NCBI GenBank assembly: GCA_045564915.1
Contig: JBJLGL010000004.1
Location: 192,655 to 256,654 of the forward strand
Reading direction: 5' to 3'
DNA length: 64,000 nucleotides
From: JAQWRV01 sp045564915
Lineage (GTDB): Bacteria; Pseudomonadota; Alphaproteobacteria; Rhodospirillales; Rhodospirillaceae
Position numbers and translations under genes: made by a program. The notes under the pieces were generated by a model, which searched no databases, had not been told where the DNA came from, and saw only the letters and a list, made by a program, of their open reading frames with translations. This document shows positions 35,440 to 43,824 of the stretch, piece after piece (position 1 is the stretch's first letter; each line of letters opens with the position of its first letter).

Positions 35440-36462
35440 TTAGTAGACTAGCTCGTCATCTTCCTTGCCTTCGGAGATAACGATCTGACCGTCGCTGGCC
35501 AGTTCCTTGGCCATAGAAACGATAGCGTTTTGGGCCTCTTCCACATCTCTAAGACGGAGTGGACCTAAGGCGGCCATGTCATCCTTGAGCATCTTGCCTG
35601 CACGGTCCGACATATTTGCGAAGAAGAGGTCCTTAAGTTCTTCTGACGAACCTTTCAGAGCATTACCTAACGCATCCTTCTCTACATGACGTAACAGAGT
35701 CTGGATCGCCGTTGCATCGAGGCGAATAAGATCTTCAAAGGTAAACATAAGCTTCTTGATTTTGTTTGCAGACTCTTCGCTACGCTCTTCTAACGCACTA
35801 AGGAAGCGGGCCTCAGTTTTGTTGTCTAGATTATTGAAAATGTCTGCCATCATTTCGTGGCTATCGCGGCGTGCAGTGCGCGCGAGGTTAGACATAAACT
35901 CTGAACGTAGTGTTTTTTCGATACTCTCCAGCACCTCTTTCTGGACTGCTTCCATATGCAGCATCCGCATAACTACTTCCATTGCAAAGCCTTCGGGCAG
36001 CATTGCAAGAACACGCGAGGCATGATCAGCCTTAATTTTTGATAGAACTACTGCAACCGTCTGTGGATATTCATTCTTCAGATAGTTGGCGAGAACCTGT
36101 TCATGCACATTGCCCAACTTATCCCACATGGTGCGACCAGCAGGACCTCTGATCTCTTCCATAATGGTACTAACCCGATCCTTATCGAGGCTTTTCATTA
36201 ATAGGCGCTCAGTTGACTCGTAGGACCCAACCAACGAGCCTGTATTGGAGATAGCGTCGGCAAAATCTACGAATAATTTCTCAACAAGTTTTGCACCGAC
36301 CGTGCCGAGACCTGACATAATCTGGGAGAGTTCTCTAATCTCTTCATCTTCCATCATAGAAAAGAGTCTACCCGCCTGCTCCTCACCCAGTGAGAGCATC
36401 ATGATAGCTGCTTTTTGCGGACCGGTCAGACTGCGATAGTCCTCCTTAACCGACACCACCAT
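35440..36462 (-). CDS. fliG: FliG, flagellar motor switch protein
   Basis: This 340-residue protein has the three helical domains of FliG. The start GPQKAAIMMLSLGEEQAGRL is typical; the middle-domain EHPQ motif appears as EYPQ (in NEYPQTVAVVL). The C-terminal domain (FTFEDLIRLDATAIQTLLRH, then DMAALGPLRLRDVEEAQ) carries the charged residues that meet MotA. It couples stator rotation to the C-ring. It is preceded by fliF with 111 nt between, and that gap holds a 9-bp stem hairpin. Confidence 0.96.
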   Translation of the reverse strand: MVVSVKEDYRSLTGPQKAAIMMLSLGEEQAGRLFSMMEDEEIRELSQIMSGLGTVGAKLVEKLFVDFADAISNTGSLVGSYESTERLLMKSLDKDRVSTIMEEIRGPAGRTMWDKLGNVHEQVLANYLKNEYPQTVAVVLSKIKADHASRVLAMLPEGFAMEVVMRMLHMEAVQKEVLESIEKTLRSEFMSNLARTARRDSHEMMADIFNNLDNKTEARFLSALEERSEESANKIKKLMFTFEDLIRLDATAIQTLLRHVEKDALGNALKGSSEELKDLFFANMSDRAGKMLKDDMAALGPLRLRDVEEAQNAIVSMAKELASDGQIVISEGKEDDELVY

Positions 36463-36525
36463 ATAACGTCTCCTTCATAATTCGGGGCCAGCTTTAGTAG
36501 CCGCCGATTACCTTAAGTCATAGTT

Positions 36526-36557
36526 ATAACGTGGAATATACTAGCACCCCACGTTAT
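36526..36557 (-). promoter_or_regulatory. Stem-loop between fliF and fliG
   Basis: The arms ATAACGTGG (36526-36534) and CCACGTTAT (36549-36557) are perfect complements around a 14-nt loop. No T-tract follows on the minus strand, so an intrinsic terminator is not supported. It could slow or protect the mRNA to balance FliF and FliG amounts; this is inference. Confidence 0.5.
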
Positions 36558-36573
36558 CTTTATTACAGGCGCT

Positions 36574-38199
36574 CTATGCTTCCTGATAGAGCCAAGTCCG
36601 GAAGATTGAAATGGCCTCTTCCGGATGCTTATCAACGATATCATTAATTTTTCTCAAGCTTGAGGCTTGTACGCGGCCTTCAACCTTGGCGATATCAATT
36701 AATTCGTCCAGGTCTTCTTCCTCATCTTCAGGCAGCGGCATGGGCATATCGCCTGGTCCAGTAATTTGGGCTACGCCAGTATCTGCCATCAGCATAGCAT
36801 CCTCATCTGGCATGGCTTCGAAAGCCTTAGTCACTAGTGGACGGACGACGAGAAGGATAACAAGGACCGCAACAACAGCTACGCCGATGCCTTCAGCCAT
36901 TCGCAAGATTTCTTCTTTAGCGAAGCCAAAAAGGTCGAATGGCTCGACAACACCTGCTACTTCATCAAAGCTAGTGAAGGGCATGTTGATAACTTCAACT
37001 TGATCGCCACGTTCCGCATCGAAGCCAATAGCTGACCTTACGAGAGAATCAAGCTTATCCATAGTATCTTGTTCTAGGTTCTGATAAACGCGCTCTCCAT
37101 TTTCGTCTTCCACGTATGTGCCGTCTACCAATACCGCCACTGATAAACGGCGGATGATTCCCGACTCACGAATCTGATTGACCACTCGTCTAGAAATTTC
37201 AAAGTTGACGGTCTCTTCTGTACGTTGTTCAGAGGTTGAGGAGCGGGGCCCGGCATTATCAGCAAACTGTTGGTCCGGAAGGTTCTGACCCACGGTGACA
37301 TTGTCTGGATCGGAGTCCAAAGTTTCTAGATTTTCATCAACGGTAACGGTGGAGCGGGGTACGCTGCCGTCTGGGTCATAGATCTCTTCTTCAGTAACGA
37401 CTCGGTCGAAATCCATTTCAGCTCGGACTTCTGCACGCACTTTACCGGGCCCAAGGGAACTCTCAATCATCTCAATGATTGCGCCGGATAGACGATTCTC
37501 TAAGTTTACTCTAGCTTCGTCCTGCTGTACGGCGACCATCTCTTCGTCGTCTGCGTAATTGCGAGATAGAAGTGTGCCACGTTCATCAACGATAGATATG
37601 TTGGCTGGCTTTAGTTTTGGCACTGCCGCAGCAATAATATGCTGTACGGCTTTAACTTGGTTGGCGTCGAGCCTGCCAGATGACATTTTGACGTACACCG
37701 ACGCTGTTGGTTCCTGAGTTTGGCGTGTAAACATTTCACGCTGTGGCATAACTAAATGGACACGAGAAGATTGCACCCCTTCAATTGAGCGAATGGTGCG
37801 GGACAGCTCGCCTTCGAGAGCTCGCACCAGATTGATGTTTTGCATGAAGTTAGTTGCACCCAGAGCATCCATGTCGTCAAAAAGTTCATAGCCCACCGAC
37901 CCGCCAGAGGGCAGTGCTAACTCTGCCATCTCAAGTCGCACCCTGGTCACGTTATCGGCTGGCACCATGATTTCTTTGGCATCGTTTGAAACTTGAAATT
38001 TGACACCGGATAATTCGAGTTGCCGCGAAATTTCCCGGGAATCTGTTTGGCTCAAATTGCCGTAAAGCAGTTCATACGGTGATGATGAGAATCGCGTTGC
38101 AAAGAAAATAATAAAGACTATTAAACCAACTGATACCCCTGCCATGGCGGCTAGCCGGGCAGGCCCAAGATTCTTGAGCTGCTGAACAAACGGATTCAC
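36574..38199 (-). CDS. fliF: FliF, flagellar MS-ring protein
   Basis: This 541-residue protein has two transmembrane helices (about 17-37 and 434-455) with the periplasmic ring domains between (ELLYGNLSQTDSREISRQLE, GVKFQVS, RVHLVMPQREMFTRQ, GMVD-type segments with DFDRVVTEEE). The last residues, EGRVQASSLRKINDIVDKHP then EEAISIFRTWLYQ, are the FliG-binding helix. The start is GTG with AGAGGGA about 6 nt upstream. It forms the base on which the switch and export apparatus assemble. It leads the operon; a near-perfect 21-bp dyad lies about 145 nt upstream. Confidence 0.96.
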   Translation of the reverse strand: MNPFVQQLKNLGPARLAAMAGVSVGLIVFIIFFATRFSSSPYELLYGNLSQTDSREISRQLELSGVKFQVSNDAKEIMVPADNVTRVRLEMAELALPSGGSVGYELFDDMDALGATNFMQNINLVRALEGELSRTIRSIEGVQSSRVHLVMPQREMFTRQTQEPTASVYVKMSSGRLDANQVKAVQHIIAAAVPKLKPANISIVDERGTLLSRNYADDEEMVAVQQDEARVNLENRLSGAIIEMIESSLGPGKVRAEVRAEMDFDRVVTEEEIYDPDGSVPRSTVTVDENLETLDSDPDNVTVGQNLPDQQFADNAGPRSSTSEQRTEETVNFEISRRVVNQIRESGIIRRLSVAVLVDGTYVEDENGERVYQNLEQDTMDKLDSLVRSAIGFDAERGDQVEVINMPFTSFDEVAGVVEPFDLFGFAKEEILRMAEGIGVAVVAVLVILLVVRPLVTKAFEAMPDEDAMLMADTGVAQITGPGDMPMPLPEDEEEDLDELIDIAKVEGRVQASSLRKINDIVDKHPEEAISIFRTWLYQEA

Positions 38200-38340
38200 G
38201 TTCGGTCCCTCTTCTTAATTGGCCTGGTGTCCCCTGAAAACCTTTTGCGTCTTTGGCTTCCGTCAGGGTATCCAAGCACTTTAAAGTCCGCTTACCTCTA
38301 AGCAGGAACGTTAAGGGGGCTGGGTGAAGAAGACGTTAAC

Positions 38341-38361
38341 ACCCGGTAATATTTGCCGGGT
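38341..38361. promoter_or_regulatory. 21-bp near-perfect dyad between fliF and nadQ
   Basis: The arms ACCCGGTAA and TTGCCGGGT flank TAT; eight of nine positions pair. It lies 142 nt upstream of fliF and close to the nadQ start. Its 13-base core is 11/13 identical to the flhA dyad, and the distance to the start codon is nearly the same, so a flagellar regulator (FlbD) is a better guess than NadQ. Closer to fliF only a weak sigma-54 candidate is seen (near 38276-38289). Confidence 0.5.
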
Positions 38362-38396
38362 TGAAACATTCTAAAAACTGCCGCTTAGTGAGATAC

Positions 38397-39434
38397 ATGT
38401 CAGCTAAACATATCGCGAATCCGGCCAATATCCGTGACTCAGGCGCTGAAAATGGGGTTTCCTCATCTGTGGTGCTTGATCTCAGTGCAGTCATTGCCAC
38501 GGTTTCTGGCGGAGAACCGCGGGTTCTACTCGTTGAGACTGGTCCCGATGCCGACTCCAAGCGACCACAACTTCCTGCGGGTCCATTCGATCCGAAAGGC
38601 GATAGAACTATGGAGGAAGGCCTAAGGCGTTGGGTTGCAGATCAGACCGGCTTTAACTTGGGTTATGTAGAACAGCTATACACGTTTGGCGATCGATTTC
38701 GCGATCCTAGCCAGAGAACCGGCGGGCCCAGGCCAATTTCAGTTGGTTATGTGGCTCTTGTTCGTGAATCAGCTGAAAAACACCCTGCAGGTGGTTCCTG
38801 GTTCGACTGGTATCGGCTTTTCCCCTGGGAAGACTGGCGCAACGGAGCACCAAATATCTTACGCGAAGTCATTCAACCCCAATTGTACAGTTGGGCTGAA
38901 AATGGAGATACTGGCCATGAAAAGCGCCTTCGTCGCGAACGGGCTGACTTGGTATTCGGATTTGGTGACGTTGGGTGGGATGCTGACCGCGTTTTAGAGC
39001 GCTATGAATTGCTTTATGAGGGAGGTTTAGTGGCAGAGTCCCAGGCTGATGGCCGAATCTTTGAAGAACCGTCCGATATTAGTGTCCATGGGTTGATGGG
39101 ACTTAGTCTAGCCCAGGATCACAGGCGAATCTTGGCTACAGCGCTTGGGCGTGTGCGCGGCAAGATTCGCTATAGACCAGTCATTTTTGAGGTTATGCCG
39201 CAAGAATTTACCCTCTTACAGTTGCAAAGAGCAGTGGAAGGTTTGGCCGGTGCACCCTTACACAAGCAGAATTTTCGTCGGCTAGTAACGGCTGAAGGCT
39301 TGGTGGAGCCAACAGGCCGCGCCTCTGCTGAAACGGGAGGCCGACCGGCGGAACTATTCCAATTTCGTCGAGATGTGGTGCGGAAAAGGCCCGCTCCTGG
39401 GGTTCGGGTCCCGCGGCACCCTCGTCCCAAATGA
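38397..39434 (+). CDS. nadQ: NadQ-type NUDIX-related transcriptional regulator of NAD synthesis
   Basis: I start at the ATG at 38397; an earlier TTG frame is weaker. The 345-residue protein has an N-terminal NUDIX-like domain (about 20-170). Its box is degenerate: the RE of the catalytic core is RR and the EE is DQ (in LRRWVADQTGF), so hydrolysis is unlikely. The C-terminal half is a winged-helix type region (SLAQDHRRILATALGRVRGK, then FTLLQLQRAVEGLAG). This combination, next to nadA, is the NadQ (COG4111) pattern of alphaproteobacteria, a repressor of nad genes that senses NAD precursors. An operator-like inverted repeat is found between it and nadA. Confidence 0.85.
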   Translation: MSAKHIANPANIRDSGAENGVSSSVVLDLSAVIATVSGGEPRVLLVETGPDADSKRPQLPAGPFDPKGDRTMEEGLRRWVADQTGFNLGYVEQLYTFGDRFRDPSQRTGGPRPISVGYVALVRESAEKHPAGGSWFDWYRLFPWEDWRNGAPNILREVIQPQLYSWAENGDTGHEKRLRRERADLVFGFGDVGWDADRVLERYELLYEGGLVAESQADGRIFEEPSDISVHGLMGLSLAQDHRRILATALGRVRGKIRYRPVIFEVMPQEFTLLQLQRAVEGLAGAPLHKQNFRRLVTAEGLVEPTGRASAETGGRPAELFQFRRDVVRKRPAPGVRVPRHPRPK

Positions 39435-39572
39435 CGTTTTATGGCAAAACGCAACATATCTTAGTCCATCTACCGGTGACCACTTGTTTCACTTTCTTGA
39501 CTTAGACTAACTACGGCCGTACAAGCTTGCACTCGGCGTGAGCATAAGGCGCGTCTTTTTCTTCGCCCCACA

Positions 39573-39591
39573 TATGCTCATAAATAGCATA
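39573..39591 (+). promoter_or_regulatory. Inverted repeat upstream of nadA, NadQ operator candidate
   Basis: The arms TATGCT (39573-39578) and AGCATA (39586-39591) are perfect complements around CATAAAT. A further copy of AGCATAAG occurs at 39541-39548, so half-sites repeat. It lies 33 nt upstream of the nadA start, where a bound repressor would block initiation. No DNA-binding data are visible here; assignment to NadQ is by position. Confidence 0.55.
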
Positions 39592-39623
39592 AGATGATCC
39601 AAATTGTTTGAGAGACCGATGGC

Positions 39624-40651
39624 ATGAATATGTCCCAAGTAGCCCCAGCCGATTTAGCCTTCAATAACGAAACCCAGACCCGCACTGCACCGCTCTATGA
39701 TCGGGTTAAGAAGGTTATCCAGAAATTGAATGGGCCGTTCATGCGCCCAAGATTGACGCGATTAATCGTCTAAAGGCAGAACGCAACGCTGTTATTCTCG
39801 GTCACAATTATATGACGCCTGAGATATACCATTGTGTAGCCGACATTGTGGGCGACTCACTTGCGTTGGCCCGCCATGCAGCCGACACCGATGCCGACAT
39901 TATTGTAATGGCTGGCGTCCATTTTATGGCTGAAACGGCGAAGCTGATTAATCCCAATAAGACAGTTTTGATTCCTGATCTTGAAGCCGGCTGTTCCTTG
40001 GCTGCATCGATCACCGGTGCTGATGTGCGCCTGATGAAAGAGACATATCCCGGCGTTCCAGTGGTGACCTATGTTAACACTTCGGCAGATGTTAAAGCTG
40101 AGTCTGATATCTGCTGTACATCTGGAAATGCAAAGCAGATTATTGAAGCTCTTGGTGTTGAAAAGGTCATCATGCTACCGGACGAGTACCTCGCTCAGAA
40201 TATTGCGCGGGAAACTGATGTTGACATCATTACTTGGAAAGGCCGCTGTGAGGTCCATGAACAGTTTACTGCCCAAGATATGCATGACTTTAGGACGAGT
40301 TATCCAGGTGTAGTGATTTTAGCACACCCAGAATGTCCTCCAGAGGTGATTGATGAATCTGATTATTCCGGCTCAACCGCTGGCATGGCCAACTACGTTG
40401 GCGACAAACAACCTAGTCGCGTTGTATTAGTGACGGAATGCTCAATGAGCGACAATGTTTCGGCGCAGCACCCCGACATTGAGTTTGTTAAGCCGTGCAA
40501 TTTGTGTCCACATATGAAGCGTATTAATCTCGATAATATTCTCACAGCTTTACAGAAGATGAAGCACGAAGTTACCATCGATCCTGCGGTTACTGAAGGG
40601 GCACGCCGCTCCGTAGAGCGCATGCTGAATGGCTGGAGACCGGGGAGATAG
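39624..40651 (+). pseudogene. nadA: Quinolinate synthase NadA, interrupted by a one-base frameshift
   Basis: The start at 39624 (MNMSQVAPADL) reads correctly through LYDRVKKVI, then shifts into a frame that stops at 39771. The NadA frame resumes with IEWAVHAPKIDAINRLKAE and continues to 40651. Restoring one C at about 39719-39720 (TATCC to TATCCC) joins the parts into the expected VIPEIEWAVHAP. The rest is intact: GHNYM, the three iron-sulfur Cys regions (DLEAGCSLA, AHPECPPEV, CNLCPHM) and YVNTSADVKAESD. NadA condenses iminoaspartate with DHAP. The loss is probably either a sequencing error or a recent inactivation; nadC downstream is whole. The downstream frame alone would lack about 60 N-terminal residues. 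Confidence 0.88.
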
Positions 40652-40689
40652 CTGCTTCACTCTACGTGCTCTAATAGGACCGAATCCTG

Positions 40690-41544
40690 ATGTTACCCGC
40701 ATTTCCTCTGTCGCCGGTTGCACTTGATCAAACTGTATCGGCAGCTCTTGCTGAAGATCTTGGTTTGGCTGGTGACTTAACTTCGAGTTTGGCAGTATCA
40801 GAAGAAACATGGGCAAATGCACATTGTATTGCCCGTAAATCAGGTGTGATTGCCGGACTTGACCTTGCGGTGCGGGTTTTTGCTCTAGCTGGCCAAGGCG
40901 TTACGACCAAGAGTTTTGTAAAGGATAGCGATGCAGTAGTACCAGGGACTCCCGTGCTCTCGGTTTCTGGTCCTGCCCGTGGTGTTCTGGCTGGCGAGCG
41001 TACTGCACTTAATTTTCTGGGGCATTTATCTGGTGTAGCATCGGAAACGTGTAAGCTGGTTGAAGCTATTTCTCATACATCAGCGCGCATTTGCTGTACT
41101 CGGAAGACTACGCCAGGTCTGAGGGCGTTAGAAAAATATGCTGTACGCTGCGGAGGGGGATTTAATCATCGCTTTAGCTTGAGTGACGGTGTGTTGATCA
41201 AAGACAATCATATCTTTGCTGCCGAAGGCGTGGCCGTTGCAGTAAGCAAAGCCAGGACGCTTGCTGGGCACATGGTGAAGATTGAAGTGGAAGTAGACCA
41301 CATTGACCAAATCGAACCAGCATTGGCTGCCGGAGCTGATGCAATCATGCTTGATAATATGGAATTGTCGACCATGGCGGAGGCCGTTGAGCTCATAGCA
41401 GGCCGTTCCATCGTGGAGGCCTCAGGTTCGATTACCATCGATTCTATAGCAGGGGTAGCTGAAACCGGAGTAGATATAATTTCGGTGGGGTGGATCACCC
41501 ACTCTGCGCCTAGTCTCGATCTAGGTTTAGATTTTCTAGATTAG
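40690..41544 (+). CDS. nadC: Nicotinate-nucleotide pyrophosphorylase NadC
   Basis: This 284-residue type II phosphoribosyltransferase turns quinolinate and PRPP into nicotinate mononucleotide, CO2 and pyrophosphate. Signature stretches are present: the ALAEDLGLAGDLTS start, TALNFLGHLSGVAS, RKTTPGLRALEKYAVRCGGG and the LSDGVLIKDNHI loop, and the late IMLDNM and EASGSIT. It follows nadA by 38 nt and so is likely in the same NadQ-controlled unit. A nadB gene, often located between nadA and nadC, is not here. Confidence 0.96.
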   Translation: MLPAFPLSPVALDQTVSAALAEDLGLAGDLTSSLAVSEETWANAHCIARKSGVIAGLDLAVRVFALAGQGVTTKSFVKDSDAVVPGTPVLSVSGPARGVLAGERTALNFLGHLSGVASETCKLVEAISHTSARICCTRKTTPGLRALEKYAVRCGGGFNHRFSLSDGVLIKDNHIFAAEGVAVAVSKARTLAGHMVKIEVEVDHIDQIEPALAAGADAIMLDNMELSTMAEAVELIAGRSIVEASGSITIDSIAGVAETGVDIISVGWITHSAPSLDLGLDFLD

Positions 41545-41554
41545 GCAAAACATG

Positions 41555-41585
41555 AACCCCGCTCTTGGTTTTGAAGAGCGGGGTT
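41555..41585. terminator. Strong hairpin between convergent genes, bidirectional terminator
   Basis: A perfect 12-bp GC-rich stem (AACCCCGCTCTT and AAGAGCGGGGTT) surrounds a 7-nt loop. It lies 11 nt after nadC and 30 nt before the stop of the convergent methyltransferase. The T-run on the plus side is short (TTTAAG) and the minus side has TGTTTTG, so efficiency may be moderate in both directions. Confidence 0.85.
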
Positions 41586-41615
41586 TAAGCCTAAGGCCTC
41601 TAAAATATTAGTGAT

Positions 41616-42824
41616 TTATGTCTTAATTGCTATGAATGTCGGCGCTAAACTGCCGTCATTGTTTCTTGTCACCTTGAATCCGGCTTTGCGCATCTCCCCT
41701 GGGAAGTCCACCTGTTGCCAATCCAGGTACCAGTCCTCATGGTTCCAGCGGTAGTTGTACCAGCGAGTGAATTTGTTATGCGCTGTAGGAATTGGATCGT
41801 TCTGGTCTACGGCCGAGAAAACACCACCCGATCGCAATACGCGCGCAGCCTCTTTGATTATATCTCTAGAGGCCTGCTCTGTGACCTCGTGAAACAGCAA
41901 ATTCGAGGTGACAATATCAAAATGTTCGTCAGGGAATTTGGTGTCTTCGGCCAAGCGTTGGGCAAAGTTTACCTTGACGCCCATGTCCAGAGCTTTCATG
42001 TGCGCATAGCGCACCATTGGGGCACCAATATCAACTCCCCACACTTCTGCTTTTGGGTACTTGCGCTTCATGGAAGTGGCATACTGGCCAATGGATGTCC
42101 CGATATCGAGAATTCGCCTAACTTTGCCGTCTTCAGGAACCAGGGAGTTACGTGCCATGGTCATATGTATTCGGTCATGGAAATTGACGTCAACATAGGC
42201 ACCCAAATCCGTACCAGCGTGATACATATGCCCAGCAAATTCATCACCCACATAGCCACCTGGCATAGAGTGGATTTCATGAGCGGTGTACTCCGGGATA
42301 TGCATGTTTAGATTTATTTCTAGGCGGTCCGGGTGCATGGCATCTGCCCGCTCCATTTCGGCAAGGAATGGATCTGCCATCTTATAGTACTCTTTCTGGA
42401 GCATCTGATACTTGAGCTTCTGGTGGGTATGTCGCATCCGCCCAGTCATGGCGATAACTGGGTCTGCTTCAAGCAGGTTTACGGCTTCTTCCCAAGACAT
42501 GTTTGGATCATCCTCGATGCCCCTGGCATTTAAGATCTCCACAGCTCGTGCGGCAGCCGTCTTCTCCAGTTCATATAGACGCCAGGCATAGACGCCAGCG
42601 TAGAAATCGCCTTTGGTCTCCATCTCCATGTTGGGAAAGCGAACATAATTACGTATGCGTCCTCGCACATCCATATTGCGCGGTGAGTCTTTCGCGGCGT
42701 ACTCCAGAAGACTATCCATTTCCTTAGCATGGGCATGGGAGTCCATTAGAGCGGTTGATGCTGCCGCTGCTGCGGAGGCGAATAGACTACGGCGGTTCAT
42801 CATCGGAAACAGTCTGTCGGTCAT
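41616..42824 (-). CDS. SAM-dependent methyltransferase with Tat-like signal peptide (copy 2)
   Basis: This 402-residue protein opens with NRRSLFASAAAAASTALM (10-27) and a likely cleavage after SHAHA, a good Tat-type leader. The remainder has the layout of the copy at 10417-11508: about 200 residues of unknown fold with an IPEY block, MPGGYVGDEFAGHMYHAGTD and AYVDV, then a class I methyltransferase domain with motif I ILDIGTSIG (238-246), D265 in VWGVDIGAPM, and the FDIVTSNLLFHEV and RVLRSGGVF segments. An exported SAM enzyme is unusual because SAM is not expected in the periplasm. It is followed upstream by a small helical gene (12 nt), as at the first locus. The methyl acceptor is unknown. 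Confidence 0.8.
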   Translation of the reverse strand: MTDRLFPMMNRRSLFASAAAAASTALMDSHAHAKEMDSLLEYAAKDSPRNMDVRGRIRNYVRFPNMEMETKGDFYAGVYAWRLYELEKTAAARAVEILNARGIEDDPNMSWEEAVNLLEADPVIAMTGRMRHTHQKLKYQMLQKEYYKMADPFLAEMERADAMHPDRLEINLNMHIPEYTAHEIHSMPGGYVGDEFAGHMYHAGTDLGAYVDVNFHDRIHMTMARNSLVPEDGKVRRILDIGTSIGQYATSMKRKYPKAEVWGVDIGAPMVRYAHMKALDMGVKVNFAQRLAEDTKFPDEHFDIVTSNLLFHEVTEQASRDIIKEAARVLRSGGVFSAVDQNDPIPTAHNKFTRWYNYRWNHEDWYLDWQQVDFPGEMRKAGFKVTRNNDGSLAPTFIAIKT

Positions 42825-42835
42825 GGCTTATCTCC

Positions 42836-43243
42836 TTATCTCTGTTCCTTAGGGCCTTTGGTATTGCCCTCTTCAGATCGATTCAGGGAAGGCGGATGGA
42901 ATGATGACGCGTAAGCGATATCACCCGATTGCTTGAATGGATCGTAGATCTCGTCTACGAAAGCAGCGCGCTTGTCCTGGATTTTCTTCTGTTCCTCCTC
43001 AGTGGGTAGGTAGGACTCGATCATTTCTCGAGTAACCGAACCGTGCTTTTCGAGCAGAATTTCCGTGGTTTCCACGCGGCGTTGCAATGCCCATACATTT
43101 GCAGCCACAGCAGTCAAAGATGTAAAAATGCTATCGATCATCGGATCCTTTAGAAAATATGCCCTATCGTAGTCTGCCTGGACAAATTCTGAGGCCACGG
43201 TCTTGCGCCCGCCAGCCTCCAGTTTGGATTTCACCATTGCCAT
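42836..43243 (-). CDS. Small helical protein paired with the methyltransferase (copy 2)
   Basis: The frame is open to 43288, but a strong GGAGGAG lies inside it, upstream of the ATG at 43243, so I choose that start (135 residues); a second ATG at 43237 is possible. No hydrophobic leader is seen. The region NVWALQRRVETTEILLEKHG then SVTREMIESYLPT aligns without gaps with the 98-residue protein at 11531-11827, including the D/E-R-x-x-F-V motif that ends it. The N-terminal 45 residues and the charged C-terminal tail are unique. It is likely co-transcribed with the Tat-type methyltransferase. No known family is recognised. Confidence 0.7.
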   Translation of the reverse strand: MAMVKSKLEAGGRKTVASEFVQADYDRAYFLKDPMIDSIFTSLTAVAANVWALQRRVETTEILLEKHGSVTREMIESYLPTEEEQKKIQDKRAAFVDEIYDPFKQSGDIAYASSFHPPSLNRSEEGNTKGPKEQR

Positions 43244-43824
43244 AAACCCTAATACTCCTCCGGGGTGTGTACCTATTCGGGGTAACATTCAAAGTCTTCA
43301 GATAATATAATTCTCTCGCTTGCGGGTGCAGCGAGTCAACGACAGTTGCTCTGATTTCAGACTTTCTCGAGTAATTAATAGGGTTTTGAGGTCAAATTCC
43401 GCTCAAAATATCACCAACATACTTCGAATCTACGATATTTAATAAAATCAGCATGGAAGTCCGTGCTGGTAACCTGAATTTGTATTAGTTGAGAGGGTGC
43501 GGAAACGTCGCCTTTTCGCTCAGGCTCTAGAATAGAGCTGTGGAACACGCCTTCCGTCACGAGCATATCGATATTAGGATCGCAAGACGGTCAGTTTCAG
43601 CTATATCAGACCCGTATGTCACCGAAGACATTCTTGCTACCAATTTAAATATTCTTGGCAGATTTTTCTCTGGCGCCCCACAACAATAAGATAAACAAGC
43701 GAGAGTGGAGACGATCAAAACAGAGTATATATCCGATAAGATCTCGTCTAACCCCGGATGCTGGCTAGATCAAAATTGGACCAACAATCCGGGATTCGAA
43801 GAATGAGTAATGTAAGTTCTAAAC
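43244..43824. other. Intergenic region without a gene
   Basis: These 581 nt (536 if the longer frame upstream is used) separate the small helical protein gene from the end of flgE. They should hold the promoter of the minus-strand methyltransferase pair. I see no convincing open frame, hairpin terminator, RNA gene or repeat; sequences resembling TTGGCAGA occur near 43658 but lack the -12 half of a sigma-54 promoter. Confidence 0.5.

Noticed and set aside
38276..38289. Sigma-54 promoter for fliF
   Set aside because: Only the GG and GC pairs and part of the -12 box are kept; the -24 region is poor.
38361..38396. Longer nadQ frame from a TTG at 38361
   Set aside because: The ATG at 38397 begins a sequence of normal regulator type and the extra 12 residues have no support; the TTG overlaps the dyad.
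43286..43288. ATG at 43288 as start of the small helical protein
   Set aside because: A strong GGAGGAG follows it and precedes the ATG at 43243, which is a better start.
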